Counted from the stretch's first letter, positions 33,681-44,081 are shown. The stretch: DNA of 64,000 bases from Trachythela sp. YZ-2020 (GCA_016169945.1 JADLSH010000369.1:4712001-4776000); one strand, 5' to 3'. Numbers and translations are program-made. The notes: generated by a model from the sequence alone, not told the origin.

Positions 33681-34021
33681 CAGATTCAGATCTATGGATG
33701 CCAGCGAATCATTCATTCTCGCAAAGAAAAGCGAGAAATCCTAGATATGGAGGCGCGCGGGACAACCCACCTGTATATATCCTGTATATAGTAATGGTAC
33801 CCTAGATACGGTAAAAGATCTGATCGACTGAAATGCCGACCCAATCAAAAGCAAGTTCATTTTGGATGTCACATTCGCCTAAAAAGTTGGCGATCTTACT
33901 TGGAAGTAATGGCATTGGAAGTGAGAACATGTATGACGGCACACTAAGTATAGAGGACATTGCCCGGTTTCGGAGGTTTCGCACGTTTTGAAAAATAGCC
34001 ACGAGCGATCTTTCTGGAGAA

Positions 34022-34125
34022 CAAGGACCTGGAGGGAGGGTGGACGTGGGTATGGAGGCAACTTCCGGACCTGGAGAACAAGGACCTGAGGGAGGGTGGA
34101 CGTGGGTATGGAGGCAACTTCCGGG
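34022..34125. repeat. Two-copy tandem repeat of a 57-bp unit
   Basis: GGAGGGTGGACGTGGGTATG followed by GAGGCAACTTCCGG occurs twice about 57 bp apart, each time introduced by CCTG(G)AG. The open frames over it on both strands reflect the repeat rather than a gene. Confidence 0.75.
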
Positions 34126-34129
34126 GTGC

Positions 34130-34590
34130 AACAATATAACAGGACCCCTTACCCTTATTTGACAAAAGGCCACATATTGAAGGACTTCCTCACTCAAGTC
34201 CACGCCCTTGTCAAAAAGACCGACTGTCACGCCTACCTCATTAAAGTAAAAGAACAATCTATCGCGAACATGATATCTACAAGCATAAAAATCAAACTGG
34301 TACAACTCTCCGACGTTAATTCCACAATTGAAAAGTTCAAATCGTATCGACTTGCAGACGCAGAAAGAAACGTTTGCTGTGCAGTAAATAACTGTAGATA
34401 AATTAAATTATAGGATACATAACACATTCTACAGACATGACATCATACACACTGACAACCCACGCACAATAAAACAATCAAACATCTCAAGTTTCACACG
34501 TATTAACATCAGACGCGACGTTGACCTGACGAGTGTAATAGGCTCTCTAGCCTGCTATACGAAACAAATTTCTAGTCAATAAAGTTTTAT
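34130..34590 (+). other. Unassigned stretch before the hammerhead unit
   Basis: It carries an open frame (34096-34401) whose last 80 codons (from about PYPYLTKGHILKDFL to CCAVNNCR) look protein-like but match nothing I know. AATAAA occurs at 34471 and 34579. Its position directly before the hammerhead repeat suggests the 3' part of a Penelope-type element, by inference only. Confidence 0.3.
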
Positions 34591-35035
34591 AAAGTAACCC
34601 AAGTTTGTATTTATTTATTTATTTGGCTCTACTCCGGTATCGAGCACTCAACTTGTATGACTTCGAACCAGTGGATAGTCTACTATTCACTAATCTATAT
34701 AAAAATTATATAGTATGGTGTATAAATACGAAGTCACTCGCATCTAGACTGCGTTGCACTCGACGACGGTTGAACGGCGGAAACGGCACATGCTGCAGAG
34801 CAGATTTTATATGCCCTTCACTTGTTTTGTTGTGTTGTCACTGGCGAGTGTTAATTGGTACAGGTTATAACACAGCAAAAAGCTCACTTCCTTGTTTGAG
34901 CACTCTGGCCCCAAGACACTTCACGCATGTCTGGATGCGCATGTGTCTGAGTATTGTACCACATGCATGCGCTTGGTGAGAGCAAGAGTATGGTGTATAA
35001 ATACGAAGTCACTCACATCTAGACTGCGTTACAAG

Positions 35036-35079
35036 CTGCACTGACGAGCCGTTGAACGGCGAAACATGCATGTCTGCAG
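35036..35079 (+). ncRNA. Minimal type I hammerhead ribozyme
   Basis: CTGCA (stem I), CTGACGA, stem II GCCG-TTGAA-CGGC, GAAA, palindromic stem III ACATGCATGT, cleavage after GTC at 35074, TGCAG (stem I). It is identical to the minus-strand motif at 14738-14781. All catalytic core bases are conserved. Confidence 0.85.
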
Positions 35080-35107
35080 ATTTGACTATATATAATATAT
35101 ATATATA

Positions 35108-35220
35108 TATATAGCGTCGAACTAGTAATTCGAAGGTCGCGGGTTCGAAACCCAGCTGCGGCAGGCAGAATTTTCTGCTTACTGCGGTCTGGAAATTATG
35201 AAATACATCACTCGAGAACA
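35108..35220 (+). repeat. tRNA-derived SINE fragment (anticodon and T arms)
   Basis: GTCGAACTAGTAATTCGAAG forms an anticodon-like arm, and GCGGGTTCGAAACCC is a complete T arm with B box. The D arm and 5' half are replaced by a (TA)n tract, so it is not a functional tRNA gene. The body continues with a non-tRNA sequence to about 35220, followed by another (TA)n. Confidence 0.55.
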
Positions 35221-35364
35221 TTTTCTCCTTATTAATATATATATATATATATATATACGTGTAGGTTTAGGCCTACGAAACGCTCGACAACATATAGTTA
35301 GAGTAAATTATAGATTTTCGCTTACCTCAAAACTGGTCTGCAATAGGCTGTAAGTTATTAGATT

Positions 35365-36450
35365 TAAATTATACAGACTAATAGATGTAGTGTAGTTCTT
35401 TTGATATAACGGTAAATCAATGTAATATTGGGTCAGAGATGTAAATAGTTCTAACAATGATGTAACACATGTTAATTTAGCGTAATACTGCTATTGAAAT
35501 GTGTCAATAAATCCATTTCCAAGACCAAGTAGTCAAATCTCTCCTAACAGACACCCCCGCTGTCTATATATTACACACAGTTTCCAATGTCCCAAAATAC
35601 AAAATTCTCATATATATTGTTTAAAAAAACCTAGAATTACAGACCTCTCAACTTTGCAACCAAGTCAAGAGTGAGATTTGTGATTATAATGGACATAGGC
35701 GGCAGAAGATTAATTTGGTTGCGGGGGCTAGAGAAACTCTAGGGAGGCCCGGTGATGACGTTTCCTCTGTTCTTAAAGATGCGGTACAGTCGATTCGTTC
35801 GCAACAGTTGGCTTTGTTTACATTTAGTCTTGTATCCAAAATAATGAACTTTACGGACGAATATATTTTTTTACTTCCAGAATCAAATAAATGGTCAAAG
35901 TAGCATGATCAGGCTTTGCAAGAACATAGAACCTAAAGTTAAACTTGTCTGCCAGTGGTTTGTCAACCAGCTAGTCATTTTGTTCATTTTGCATGTCAGA
36001 CAGCGAAGAATCTGACATCTTCATATTAAGTTCTCCCATGCAGTCTGAACATACAGATTCTACAGCCCCCTAACCCCCGGTTCCGCCGCCTATATATGAT
36101 AACGCTATTGTCTTAAATGCCATTTCTTGCATTTTTACTATGAAATACCACATTAAACAATGTTCAAGATTTGGTGCCAAAAGTGACAGCGACAAATTGG
36201 TATTGCTTAAAAACAAGTTCAGAACAAAGTATACTTCTGGATGTAAATTTACCTGGTCTGAAGATTGGTGATTTTGAGACAAAATCATATCATCTTCAAC
36301 TCACCATTTGTTTCATTTAATCTTAAATGAGTTCTATGTAAGTCACTGTAAGTCTTAACTGAATAAAAATGTTAAATATCTATAAAACATAGTATAAAAA
36401 TGTTCTACGCATGATATTTGCAGATAGTTGAGGTGTATCTTTCCAGGGGG
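35365..36450. other. Intergenic DNA, nothing recognised
   Basis: No exon, terminal inverted repeat or RNA gene is recognisable. Open frames here are short and of ordinary composition. Confidence 0.35.
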
Positions 36451-36453
36451 TGT

Positions 36454-36930
36454 ATCTTTCCAGGTTTTCCGTACTCTACCGCCCTGGAGTTAGCTAACAT
36501 ACAATCCATTGACGATCATCACGAAGCCCTCACTAACAAATTATTCCAGAACATAAAGGAAAGTCCCGATAGCAAGCTGAAACACCTGCTACGGGAAAAA
36601 CACGAATCTAAAACTTATGACCTGCGGGTACAATACCCCTTAGTAGTGCCAAGAACTAAAACTAAACGTTTTTCTAACTCATTTATAATTGCTGGTAGCA
36701 AGGCATATAATCAATTAAATAAGAAATGTACATTTTAGGTTGACGAAACTTTTAAACGTTTTTTATAAGGAAATTTTGTAAATATAATAATTTACGGGTA
36801 TTTTAAGATTAGTAGAACCTTTAAGATCTTAGAGTAAATTACCTATGTAATAAGTCACGCAATTCAGTTCCTACTGCCATGTGATCTTAATTTTAATAAA
36901 TCAATCAAACCAATCAATCAATCATAGTTG
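36454..36930 (+). pseudogene. 5'-truncated LINE 3' end
   Basis: The frame reads ALELANIQSIDDHHEALTNK, then DSKLKHLLREKHESKTYDLR, then KTKRFSNSFIIAGSKAYN, the usual C-terminal end of a Jockey/CR1-type ORF2. It is followed by a short 3' UTR and a tail of AATC/AATCAATC repeats (36897-36926), as expected for microsatellite-tailed LINEs. Confidence 0.7.
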
Positions 36931-37470
36931 TGCGAGAGTGAAGCAATTGATGTGCGAGACTCGCACCGAATAGGTGGGACGTCTGGAATTAACTAACATC
37001 TCTCTAATATGGACACTTTGCTAGTATTAGGGAGGTCCAATTATACTGTAATGCAAATAAATTTCAAATTTCCAATGATTAGATGTTATGATGTTATGGT
37101 TTGTCAACAGGCCAGAAAGACAACGATGGAAAGAAAAGACCTTCATATGCATCTGTAGGAGCAGAGCTTCCTAGAGCTGATGCATCCCAAGACAACAGGG
37201 CAGAGTAGGGGAAAAATGAAGATAGTTTATGTGAAATAATGGCCGTCCTATAACATCCAGTACACTAAACAATCTGGTTTACCAGACATTATATATGGCA
37301 GCCATCTTTTCAGATTTTGACATCAATTATCTAACTGCCTCTTTTGCATGCACCAGGCAGTTAATTCTGTCCACACCGATACGATGTCTAGACCCAAGTA
37401 ATACACATTCAAAAAATATAGAATGATGTAGCTAGAAAGTTCACTTAAGAGTTAAACTAAATATTAACTT
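36931..37470. other. Intergenic DNA, nothing recognised
   Basis: About 540 bp without any exon or repeat structure that I can support. Confidence 0.3.
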
Positions 37471-37472
37471 GT

Positions 37473-37739
37473 CTATAAGATCTCGGCTAAAATAGCTACT
37501 AGCATATCAACCTTTTCAGGTTCAGGTGTGCTCGCGCTGAGGTTTTGATCCGCGCTGAGGTTAAAATCAAATAGAGTATTCGGAAGCTGTAACGTTTTTA
37601 GCGTAACTTGTCTTTTTGAAGAAGGGACTTCGGCATCGTTTAGAACGTACGATGTAGTTTTGAAATACATTTGAGACGTTAACAAAACTTGTCTTTCATT
37701 CATTTTTATTTCAACACACGTAGCAGTGGTTTTCTTCAA
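37473..37739 (-). CDS. Hypothetical 88-codon frame divergent from IMP3
   Basis: It starts MKKTTATCVEIKMNERQVLL about 200 bp from the IMP3 start on the opposite strand, an arrangement that would fit a shared bidirectional promoter. The sequence is hydrophilic with no membrane segment, low complexity or known motif. A possible splice donor (AAG|gttgat) lies near 37513, so it could be a first exon. I do not recognise the family and cannot exclude a chance ORF. Confidence 0.25.
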   Translation of the reverse strand: MKKTTATCVEIKMNERQVLLTSQMYFKTTSYVLNDAEVPSSKRQVTLKTLQLPNTLFDFNLSADQNLSASTPEPEKVDMLVAILAEIL

Positions 37740-37936
37740 TTTCTGAATTGGTTTTTAGGTTAGTCGGTTATCTAAAGATCAGAGTAACCGGTTAACCGCC
37801 TCAGCCTACTACTGGGTGAAGCTTCCTGATGTGCGTCTTATAGGATGGTGTAGAAAGCGGCACGCAAAGCACCTGGAAACGAGGCAGATATTTATGGCCT
37901 TCAGCTACGTGCTTATTTCTAATTTTTCCTTTCAAA

Positions 37937-38168
37937 ATGGTGAGATCTTTAAAGTTTCACGAAAAAAAGTTACTAAAGAAGGTCGACTTTATCTCGTGGA
38001 AAAGCGACAATAATATCCGTGAAGTAAAAATCTTGCGAAAATATCACATTCAGAAGCGAGAAGACTACACGAAATACAACAAACTTTGCAATATGGCCAA
38101 ATCTCTGGCACATAAAATCAAACAACTGAACCCCAAGGATAAATTGTTGAAACTGGTTTTGAACGAAA
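37937..38168 (+). CDS. IMP3: U3 small nucleolar ribonucleoprotein IMP3, first exon
   Basis: MVRSLKFHEKKLLKKVDFIS and REDYTKYNKLC match the N-terminal signature of IMP3 (human MVRKLKFHEQKLLKQVDF, REDYTRYNQL). IMP3 is the S4-like protein that joins MPP10 and IMP4 and assists U3 pairing with pre-rRNA in the nucleolus. The exon ends at a donor (GAACGAAA|gtaggt), with a stop nine bases later if unspliced. The remaining part, including the S4 domain, is not recognisable downstream in the window, where a LINE follows at 38640. Either the second exon is far away or this is a truncated copy. A diverged copy of the exon end and intron is at 17322-17456. Confidence 0.7.
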
Positions 38169-38289
38169 GTAGGTAATAAATAGATGCTATACTGCATGTA
38201 CAACATTCACATTGTGAATTAAAGACATTTAAAAAAGTAGGAATGTAGACTTTAATAGAATTCGCAGAGTAGCACCTTATGGAACTAGT

Positions 38290-38635
38290 TCCATAACGCA
38301 AAAAAGTGAAAGTATAGTCATGCAAGTGCAGCTCGTCTTAGCTAGATTAGGTGCAAAGTCGAAAAGTTTCGTCTGAGAAACTGAGAAAAACGTTTTACTC
38401 GCTTATTACGTAAAATTAATTTGACTTTTGTATTTTCTATGTACCCAAACAAAATCCAGAGGTATTAAATGAGTGTGTATGTGTGTGATGAGATGAAGCG
38501 ACCCAAATGCATGAGTATATATTTAGAATTTATTTAAAAATTTTAGACTTTACAACCACAAGGTTGCAATGCATCTATCATTTACATTCTGATACCAGAT
38601 CAATTTGACTATTTACAAATAGTTAAAAACCTAGG
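38290..38635. other. Putative IMP3 intron start, no other feature
   Basis: AT-rich sequence with a short GTGTGTATGTGTGTGATGAG tract. I see no exon. Confidence 0.3.
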
Positions 38636-38639
38636 TCCT

Positions 38640-40085
38640 ACTAAATAATAAAATATAAAATGAAAAATGTAATCAAAGTAATTTCAGTTTGAAGATTCAT
38701 TGTATATAGTTTTACGGACGACGGAATAAACGAGTCTCTAAAACGATTAGTTCTACATTTAAACGGAACAAGTTTTTTGGAAACACGTAAATTGTGACTA
38801 GGCCGACTTTTCACGGTTTCAACAAGTTCAGATAGTGGACTAGACTGAGGAAGAACCTTATTCTTAAAGAATGCCAAACACAAACGTTCACGTCTTGAAA
38901 ACAAGGTTGGAATATTGAATACTGCCAAAGCATCGTCGTATCATGCTAGTGATGGAGTGATGGACTGATAATTTTGAAAGCTCTTAACTGGATCCTTTCA
39001 ATATCTTTCGATAAGGATGTTACAATGCCAAATTTGGGTGCAATACTCCAAGATTGGTCATGTTACGTACACTTCAATCAAAGTTTTAGTGCGGGCAGCG
39101 CAAGCTCGCTTAAGAAGTCTTAGCATGTAAAGACGTTTTGAAGACTTTCTCATGATGTAAGTGACGTGGTCGTTCCATTTGAAGTCACCACTAAATATTA
39201 CGCCAAGCAATTTTGCTGACTTCACCACCTCAATGGGCTGTTCGTCAACGGTCATCGGGGAAAAAATTGGATTAGTTTTCCAAAAGCAAACAAGGATTTC
39301 TTTGACAGGAGGGCATGAGTTGTTGATAGGCCAGCAAGTGATCCAAATTGTTTTCGGTCAACAAAATGTCTGATTTGTCATGTGATCCATTCAGCAACAG
39401 AATGTTTCATCGTTTTTGAGAAGATTGGCGTTTATAATGATATTGGGCGTAAGTCATTTTCCATTTCTTTAATCGCATTTGATTTAGGAATTGGTTGACG
39501 TCTGCTTCTTTCCATGTATCTGCACGGAACAAACCTCTCTTGTATTGACGCGTTAAGAATTAAGGCGACATGCAGGTGACGAAAGCTCCATGGCAAAATC
39601 TTTCAAAATCCATGTAGGTAAGTTGTCAGGGCCTGATGCTTTAACACACTTTAGGTTATAGAGCTTTGTATAGACGTCCTCTGGAGATATCCGATACTTT
39701 GAAATTAACGATTTCGTTTTCCAATGTAAAGTCAGATTCAACATTTTCCACTTGGAGTAAAGGTCGCAAAGAGTTTGTAATACGCAGGAAACTTTGATTA
39801 ATTTTAGTAGCTAAGTCAGTGGAGTAGATTTCTATACCCGATTCAATGGCACTTGTTACTGATTTTTTCTTCTTTGGGATCCCTGCGAGCTGTTTAAGCT
39901 GTATTAAGCGAGCTCCGAAGCTGTATTATCACAGTTTTTCACTTTACTCTCAAAAAGGAACTCCTGAGACTGTTATTTAATCTATTAACTTTGTTTCTTA
40001 ATTTTCTGTAAGTAGGCGGGTCTTTAAACATGGCTTGTTTACGTTGCCGGATTAAAGTCTTCTTTGTGCTACCACCGCAAATTAA
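38640..40085 (-). mobile_element. Degraded LINE (Jockey/CR1-like), 3' half
   Basis: On the minus strand the pieces read, in order, KASGPDNLPTWILKDFAMEL (RT finger region, about 39680-39580), VKSAKLLGVIFSGDFKWNDH (39215-39160) with the following RRLYMLRLLKRA-like stretch, and the C-terminal RTNRFRDSFIPSSVKLYT (38760-38700). Between them stops and shifts break the palm region, and the catalytic motif is not readable. It is related to the LINE at 59790-61470, which shares the GPDN.P.WILKDF stretch. Confidence 0.7.
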
Positions 40086-40089
40086 ATAT

Positions 40090-40725
40090 ATGTTAATGCT
40101 GTAGTGTACAATGGCTTATCGGGCCAGTGCTTCTCCAAGATTTCTGATTCTGAGTGCTAAGAATATGAAAGCCAAACACTAGCTACAGTAATCAGTTGTA
40201 AGTATGGTGATTAATTTGTTGGTCTAATTCTGGTCCACGTATAGTAGGTTTCATTTCGGGAAAATACACAATGGAATCTTATCGTGACATTTAAGTGTAA
40301 TATTTTTCTCAGTATATATATATAGCTATTTTTCGGATATCTGCATGTCGGTTGATCGTTACGATGCGTATAGCACAGACTACACCAAACACTAACCATT
40401 GACATTGGCATTGATTTTCACCATGCATGCAATTTTTCGATAATATTTCTTAACTTTATTCATTTAATTGTTCGTCTGCTCCGTTAACAAATGCGAGAGA
40501 CAAAGGAGTATGCAGAGTATACGGAAATGCATGGGGAAACAGGAGGAGTTTTTATTTTAAACTCGTCTAATAGTGAATTTCTGTGCGAAACAGAAAAGGG
40601 CTTGTGCACAATTTTGTCAGTTTGACCAGAGAAATCATGTAGTCTATTTTCAAACTTTAATTAGAATATTTTGTTGATTGATAAATACGATAAATATTCA
40701 ATAATTTCTTGCGTTTCCGCTTTTT
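40090..40725. other. Intergenic DNA, nothing recognised
   Basis: AT-rich; only short open frames of no evident coding value. Confidence 0.3.
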
Positions 40726-40727
40726 TA

Positions 40728-41029
40728 AAGCCTGGTTTTCACTCAGAGGTTTTCACTGTGACCACAGTTAATACTTAATAGATGAAGAGCTGTGACATAA
40801 GCGTAAGCAGCAAGCGTAAGCATAAGGCCCTGAGCATAAGCGTAAGAGCTGAACGCTTTGATGTGCTTATGCTAGTGTTGTTCTCACTGCGATGTTACAT
40901 CGCGGTGAGAACAACATAAACGTAAGCGCAACAGAACGGAAGGTTTTGATATTCTTATATTTGCTTATGTTTATGTCGGAACGTTTGATCTTTTACGCTT
41001 ATAAGCGCGTTGTAGTGAAAACCAGGCTG
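40728..41029. mobile_element. 302-bp MITE with AGCCTGGTTTTCACT inverted ends
   Basis: AAAGCCTGGTTTTCACT at the left and AGTGAAAACCAGGCT at the right are inverted. Inner halves carry repeated CATAAGCGTAAG and TGTTGTTCTCACYGCGATGT blocks in opposite orientation. A fragment of the same inner sequence occurs at 20119-20195. End motif shared with 16307-16410. Confidence 0.75.
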
Positions 41030-41525
41030 AATTCAAATAAATATTTCCAGAGAATTATAATATTGTGTTCTAAAAATTTGGAATTAAATAAAGGCTTTCC
41101 AAACATTGCTAATATAAATGGTAAATAAATTTGATCAAATTAAACAGAACCAAAAAAATTGAAATCTACATTTACTAAAGAACAGAATTTAATCTGCTTC
41201 TTACCCAGGACCTATATAATAGGTTTACATGATGTATTACTATGGGTAAGCAATACGCAATGAGGACTAGATAACCCTTCCGTTCTTTTTTTGTAGCTCG
41301 TTAAATAACGCCTGGGAACGAGACAGGTTGGTTCTTACCGGAAGTCCTGACTAAAAATAATTAAATTCATGTCAGATTATCTTCAAACATGTCTTCTCTG
41401 TCTTTTTGTGTATATAGTGTATACCGCATTCAAGTATACTGTATACTGTATACCGCATGCATGCCCTCTATTTTATTAGTCTTCCATTGCAAAGGTATGG
41501 GATAAGTACAGTGAAATTACGTATA
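41030..41525. other. Intergenic DNA, nothing recognised
   Basis: No coding or repeat feature except a short GTATACTGTATACYGCAT tract near 41410-41460. Confidence 0.3.
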
Positions 41526-41731
41526 TTAAGGTGGTCTTCCACTCAAGAAATACGAAATTTTCCCCCCAAAATTTCAAAGATGACATTGGTGTGACCTTGG
41601 ATGACCTTGGGAGTTTTAAAGGCGCCATATGAGCATGACCGTGAGCTTGACCTTAGTAGCTTAACCTGCCTAACCACCGCCGGAAGTAATTAGTATTCAA
41701 AATGGCGTCGCGTGCGCACGGGCACAGAATA

Positions 41732-41960
41732 CTATACAGAAGGTCATCTCTAGATTGTTTTTGCGTAAGCGCTATTCGTCACTCAGCAAGTGCCCTAAAC
41801 AGAACTACAGAAGCAGTCACCCCCCTGGACATATAGCCATTTTGAATGTTTCCAGGGGGGTGACTGCTTCTGTTTAGGGCACTTGCTGAGTGACGAATCA
41901 TGACGAATAGCGCTTACGCAAAAGCAATAAGAGATGACTTTCTGTATAGGTTAGTATTCT
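41732..41960. mobile_element. Long-hairpin insertion within the left inverted repeat
   Basis: An arm of about 95 bp (from CTATACAGAAGGTCATCTCT to CAGTCACCCCCCTGG) is followed after about 22 bp by its inverted copy (CCAGGGGGGTGACTGCTTCT onwards). The insertion separates parts of the left repeat that are contiguous on the right side. Confidence 0.75.
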
Positions 41961-41977
41961 GTGGCACGGGTGTGCGC

Positions 41978-42178
41978 CAGTGAACTATAAGTAAACTGGA
42001 ACGCTAACTCCTATGATCAAGTCCTATGATTCGTTGAAGCCAATGCGCGGGAATGTGAACTTTCAAAAGGACTGAGGAGAGTTCCGAGGAGTGAGAAAAA
42101 TTCCGTCAAAAGTTTGTTTTTGAGCGAAAATGTGCAAGAAAAATACTTTTTACATCAGAAGATACTTATAGTTCACTG
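41978..42178. mobile_element. 201-bp hAT-type MITE with near-exact 8-bp TSD
   Basis: CAGTGAACTATAAGTA and its inverse bound the element; the flanking octamers GTGTGCGC and GTATGCGC differ at one base. It lies in the left inverted repeat of the ATPase element and is therefore younger. Confidence 0.8.
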
Positions 42179-42186
42179 GTATGCGC

Positions 42187-42482
42187 ACGGTAGTAATTAG
42201 TATTCAAAATGGCGTCATGATATGTGCGCACGGTGTGCGCACGATAGTATTTGACATTATAATAAATAAAGAGAGCAAGAAATTGTTTTAAAAAATATTT
42301 TATTGAAAGAATATAACGTATTTATTAGGAAAGGTACTATAACTTTTAAGTGTTTGTATATAAATATAGTTCCCTTATCTGTTCATCGATCCTCTTTAGA
42401 GATGTTGTTATATGCTTCGACCTCGACTTTTGCGCAATGTTGTTTTGTATTAAATTACACACAACAATTTAAATGTTTCTCT
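42187..42482. repeat. Inner part of the left terminal inverted repeat
   Basis: Nearly identical in inverted orientation to 44281-44577. The same 60-codon open frame appears in both arms with one difference, which only reflects repeat identity. Outer parts are rich in alternating purine-pyrimidine GTGCGCAC. Confidence 0.85.
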
Positions 42483-43815
42483 TAATAATGGTTTCTTTAG
42501 CAAAGTCTCGGACCGTAGACTCGTCTTCGTGCAGATTCACCCATTTTATATGGCCTGTAGATTGGTGCCTTATTTTGACAGGCCAATAATGTTCGCCGTT
42601 GCTGTAGACACCCGGATGGCTAGGATAAACACTATTGTGCGACGATTTATACATCTCTATGATAGCATATCCTTTGGGAATGACACGAACGGTATCGGTT
42701 TTGTCGGTGTATTTTAGCCACTCGGGGATAGTTGCATCCGACCAGGTAATATACCGATGATGTTTAGGTTGTTTTCTTCCAGGCTTGGTTTCGACGCCAG
42801 AGACCGGTGTGGGTGTAGTCACTTTAGTTTGGGTGGTGAAGGGATAAACATGGCAGTCGCCAAATAGGTCTCCAAGAACTTGCTTATCGGTTGGTGTGTC
42901 AGGCTTGTTATCCACCAATAAGTATCCAAACGGTTTTTCGGTCTCTTTGTAATAGGCAGTCATGAAGCGGTCTCTATTCTTATCAAACATTCGTTCTCCA
43001 ACAATTCCAATTTGTTTTCTATCACTAGGACTTCGGAAGAGAGCAAGATATTGGGCATTTCGACTAATATCTGTATAAAATTTCCCCTTAGGAAACATGT
43101 TCTGAAGCAAAAGGATAACACTAGCGTTTCTATGACGACCCTGGGTAAATAATCGAGCTACCACAGGACTGTCTGTCGCTTCGGCCATTAGATCATCCAG
43201 TATGATTATGTTGTTGTACTTGGTATTGATCTCACTCAGATCATCGGACAGCTCGGGAAGACCTCTCTCAAACCGGATGCTTTTCCCAAGGGATTTTCTC
43301 AATTCGTCGTAACGATCTTGCCATTGATTATAACACCACCAGATACGAATTCTTCTCTGCTCCTCGTACACGATACGATTGTTTTCCAAAATTTGTTGGA
43401 CAAAATACGTTTTCCCACTTTGACTTGGACCCACGACTAATAGCGAAAATTTATAGCGGAAGTTGAATTCCGGATAGGGTTTGATGGTCAAAGATGCTTT
43501 AGCTTGTACTGCTTTTGGTTTCTTAGCTGGCAATGAGTGTGCACTTCGGCTTACACGCTTTTCTCCTGGCTTTTCGGAGTTCGTATATGGAGACTGGTAT
43601 TGCCATGACGACACCTGTGCATGCTTAAGAACGTGTTGTCTCTCTATGGATGGTAAGCCGTGAACTTGTGAAAGATGTGTACTGATGTTCTTTAAATTAG
43701 GCCGGCCGCAAACCGGACAGGTCCGAGGAAATCGTCTCGGCATGAGTGCTCCCGCAAATGATTCAAGTTTATATATAAATACAGTTCTATATATCAATGC
43801 TTTAAGGGTTTGCAA
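42469..43815 (-). CDS. A32/FtsK-like DNA packaging ATPase with N-terminal zinc finger
   Basis: An intact 448-codon frame; the natural start is probably the Met at 43741 (MPRRFPRTCPVCGRPN), since the preceding 25 residues are not conserved in the relative at 13979. The first 40 residues form a C-x2-C / H-x4-H finger (CPVC, HLSQVH). The ATPase core has Walker A GPSQSGKT, Walker B IIILDDLM (hydrophobic run, then DD), and a sensor-like stretch SVILLLQNMFPKG followed by ISRNAQYLALFRSP. These features place it with the A32/FtsK-HerA packaging ATPases of Polintons, adintoviruses and nucleocytoplasmic viruses. The C-terminal 110 residues (after YPFTTQTKV) are basic and Pro-rich, without a recognised domain. 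An intact frame in a polymerase-less element suggests recent activity or selection. It reads towards the left inverted repeat and ends inside its inner edge. Confidence 0.85.
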   Translation of the reverse strand: MQTLKALIYRTVFIYKLESFAGALMPRRFPRTCPVCGRPNLKNISTHLSQVHGLPSIERQHVLKHAQVSSWQYQSPYTNSEKPGEKRVSRSAHSLPAKKPKAVQAKASLTIKPYPEFNFRYKFSLLVVGPSQSGKTYFVQQILENNRIVYEEQRRIRIWWCYNQWQDRYDELRKSLGKSIRFERGLPELSDDLSEINTKYNNIIILDDLMAEATDSPVVARLFTQGRHRNASVILLLQNMFPKGKFYTDISRNAQYLALFRSPSDRKQIGIVGERMFDKNRDRFMTAYYKETEKPFGYLLVDNKPDTPTDKQVLGDLFGDCHVYPFTTQTKVTTPTPVSGVETKPGRKQPKHHRYITWSDATIPEWLKYTDKTDTVRVIPKGYAIIEMYKSSHNSVYPSHPGVYSNGEHYWPVKIRHQSTGHIKWVNLHEDESTVRDFAKETIIKRNI

Positions 43816-43825
43816 GGATTCTTGG

Positions 43826-44035
43826 GAATTCTGTAGCGGTTCCCTGGGGGTTCTCTCGGGTTTCTGTAGGGGTTCTCTCGGGGTTCTGTAGGGATTCTGT
43901 AGGGATTCTGTAGGGGTTCTGTAGGGGTTCTCTCGGGGTTCTCTCGGGGTTCTGTAGGGGTTCTCTCGGGGTTCTGTAGGGGTTCCCTGGGGGTCCTGTA
44001 GGGGTTCCCTGGGGGTTCTCCCGGAGTCGACCTAT
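43826..44035. repeat. GGTTCTGTAGG / GGTTCTCTCGG minisatellite
   Basis: About 17-19 copies of an 11-bp unit, GG(G)GTTCTGTAG alternating with GGGGTTCTCTCG. It lies exactly between the two divergent genes of the ATPase element, where their shared promoter region and the missing start of the second gene should be. Confidence 0.9.
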
Positions 44036-44081
44036 GAGAGCTTTAAGCGTCTGCTCATAAAAGTGCCGGCATAAAAGTGCC

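Larger units (their letters stand above)
34590..35360 (+). mobile_element. Penelope-like pseudo-LTR / retrozyme unit with intact and degenerate hammerheads
   Basis: Two direct copies of a repeat starting TATGGTGTATAAATACGAAG lie 275 bp apart (34714 and 34989). The first leads into a decayed hammerhead (34755-34797: CTCGACGACGG, GGAAAC), the second into an intact one (35036-35079). The unit ends in a (TA)n tract and, after a tRNA-like piece, the GTAGGTTTAGGCCTACGAAA block shared with 15300-15345. It is the opposite-orientation relative of the unit at 14700-15360. Confidence 0.7.

Noticed and set aside
34755..34797. Possible additional active hammerhead
   Set aside because: The core reads CTCGACGA and GGAAAC with altered stems; it is the decayed first copy of the motif at 35036-35079.
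35108..35170. Candidate tRNA gene
   Set aside because: T arm and anticodon-like arm are present but the D arm and acceptor 5' strand are replaced by (TA)n; it is a SINE fragment.
42303..42485. 60-codon frame found twice (also 44285-44467, opposite strand)
   Set aside because: The two copies are the two arms of an inverted repeat; identity is explained by the repeat, and there is no coding signature.
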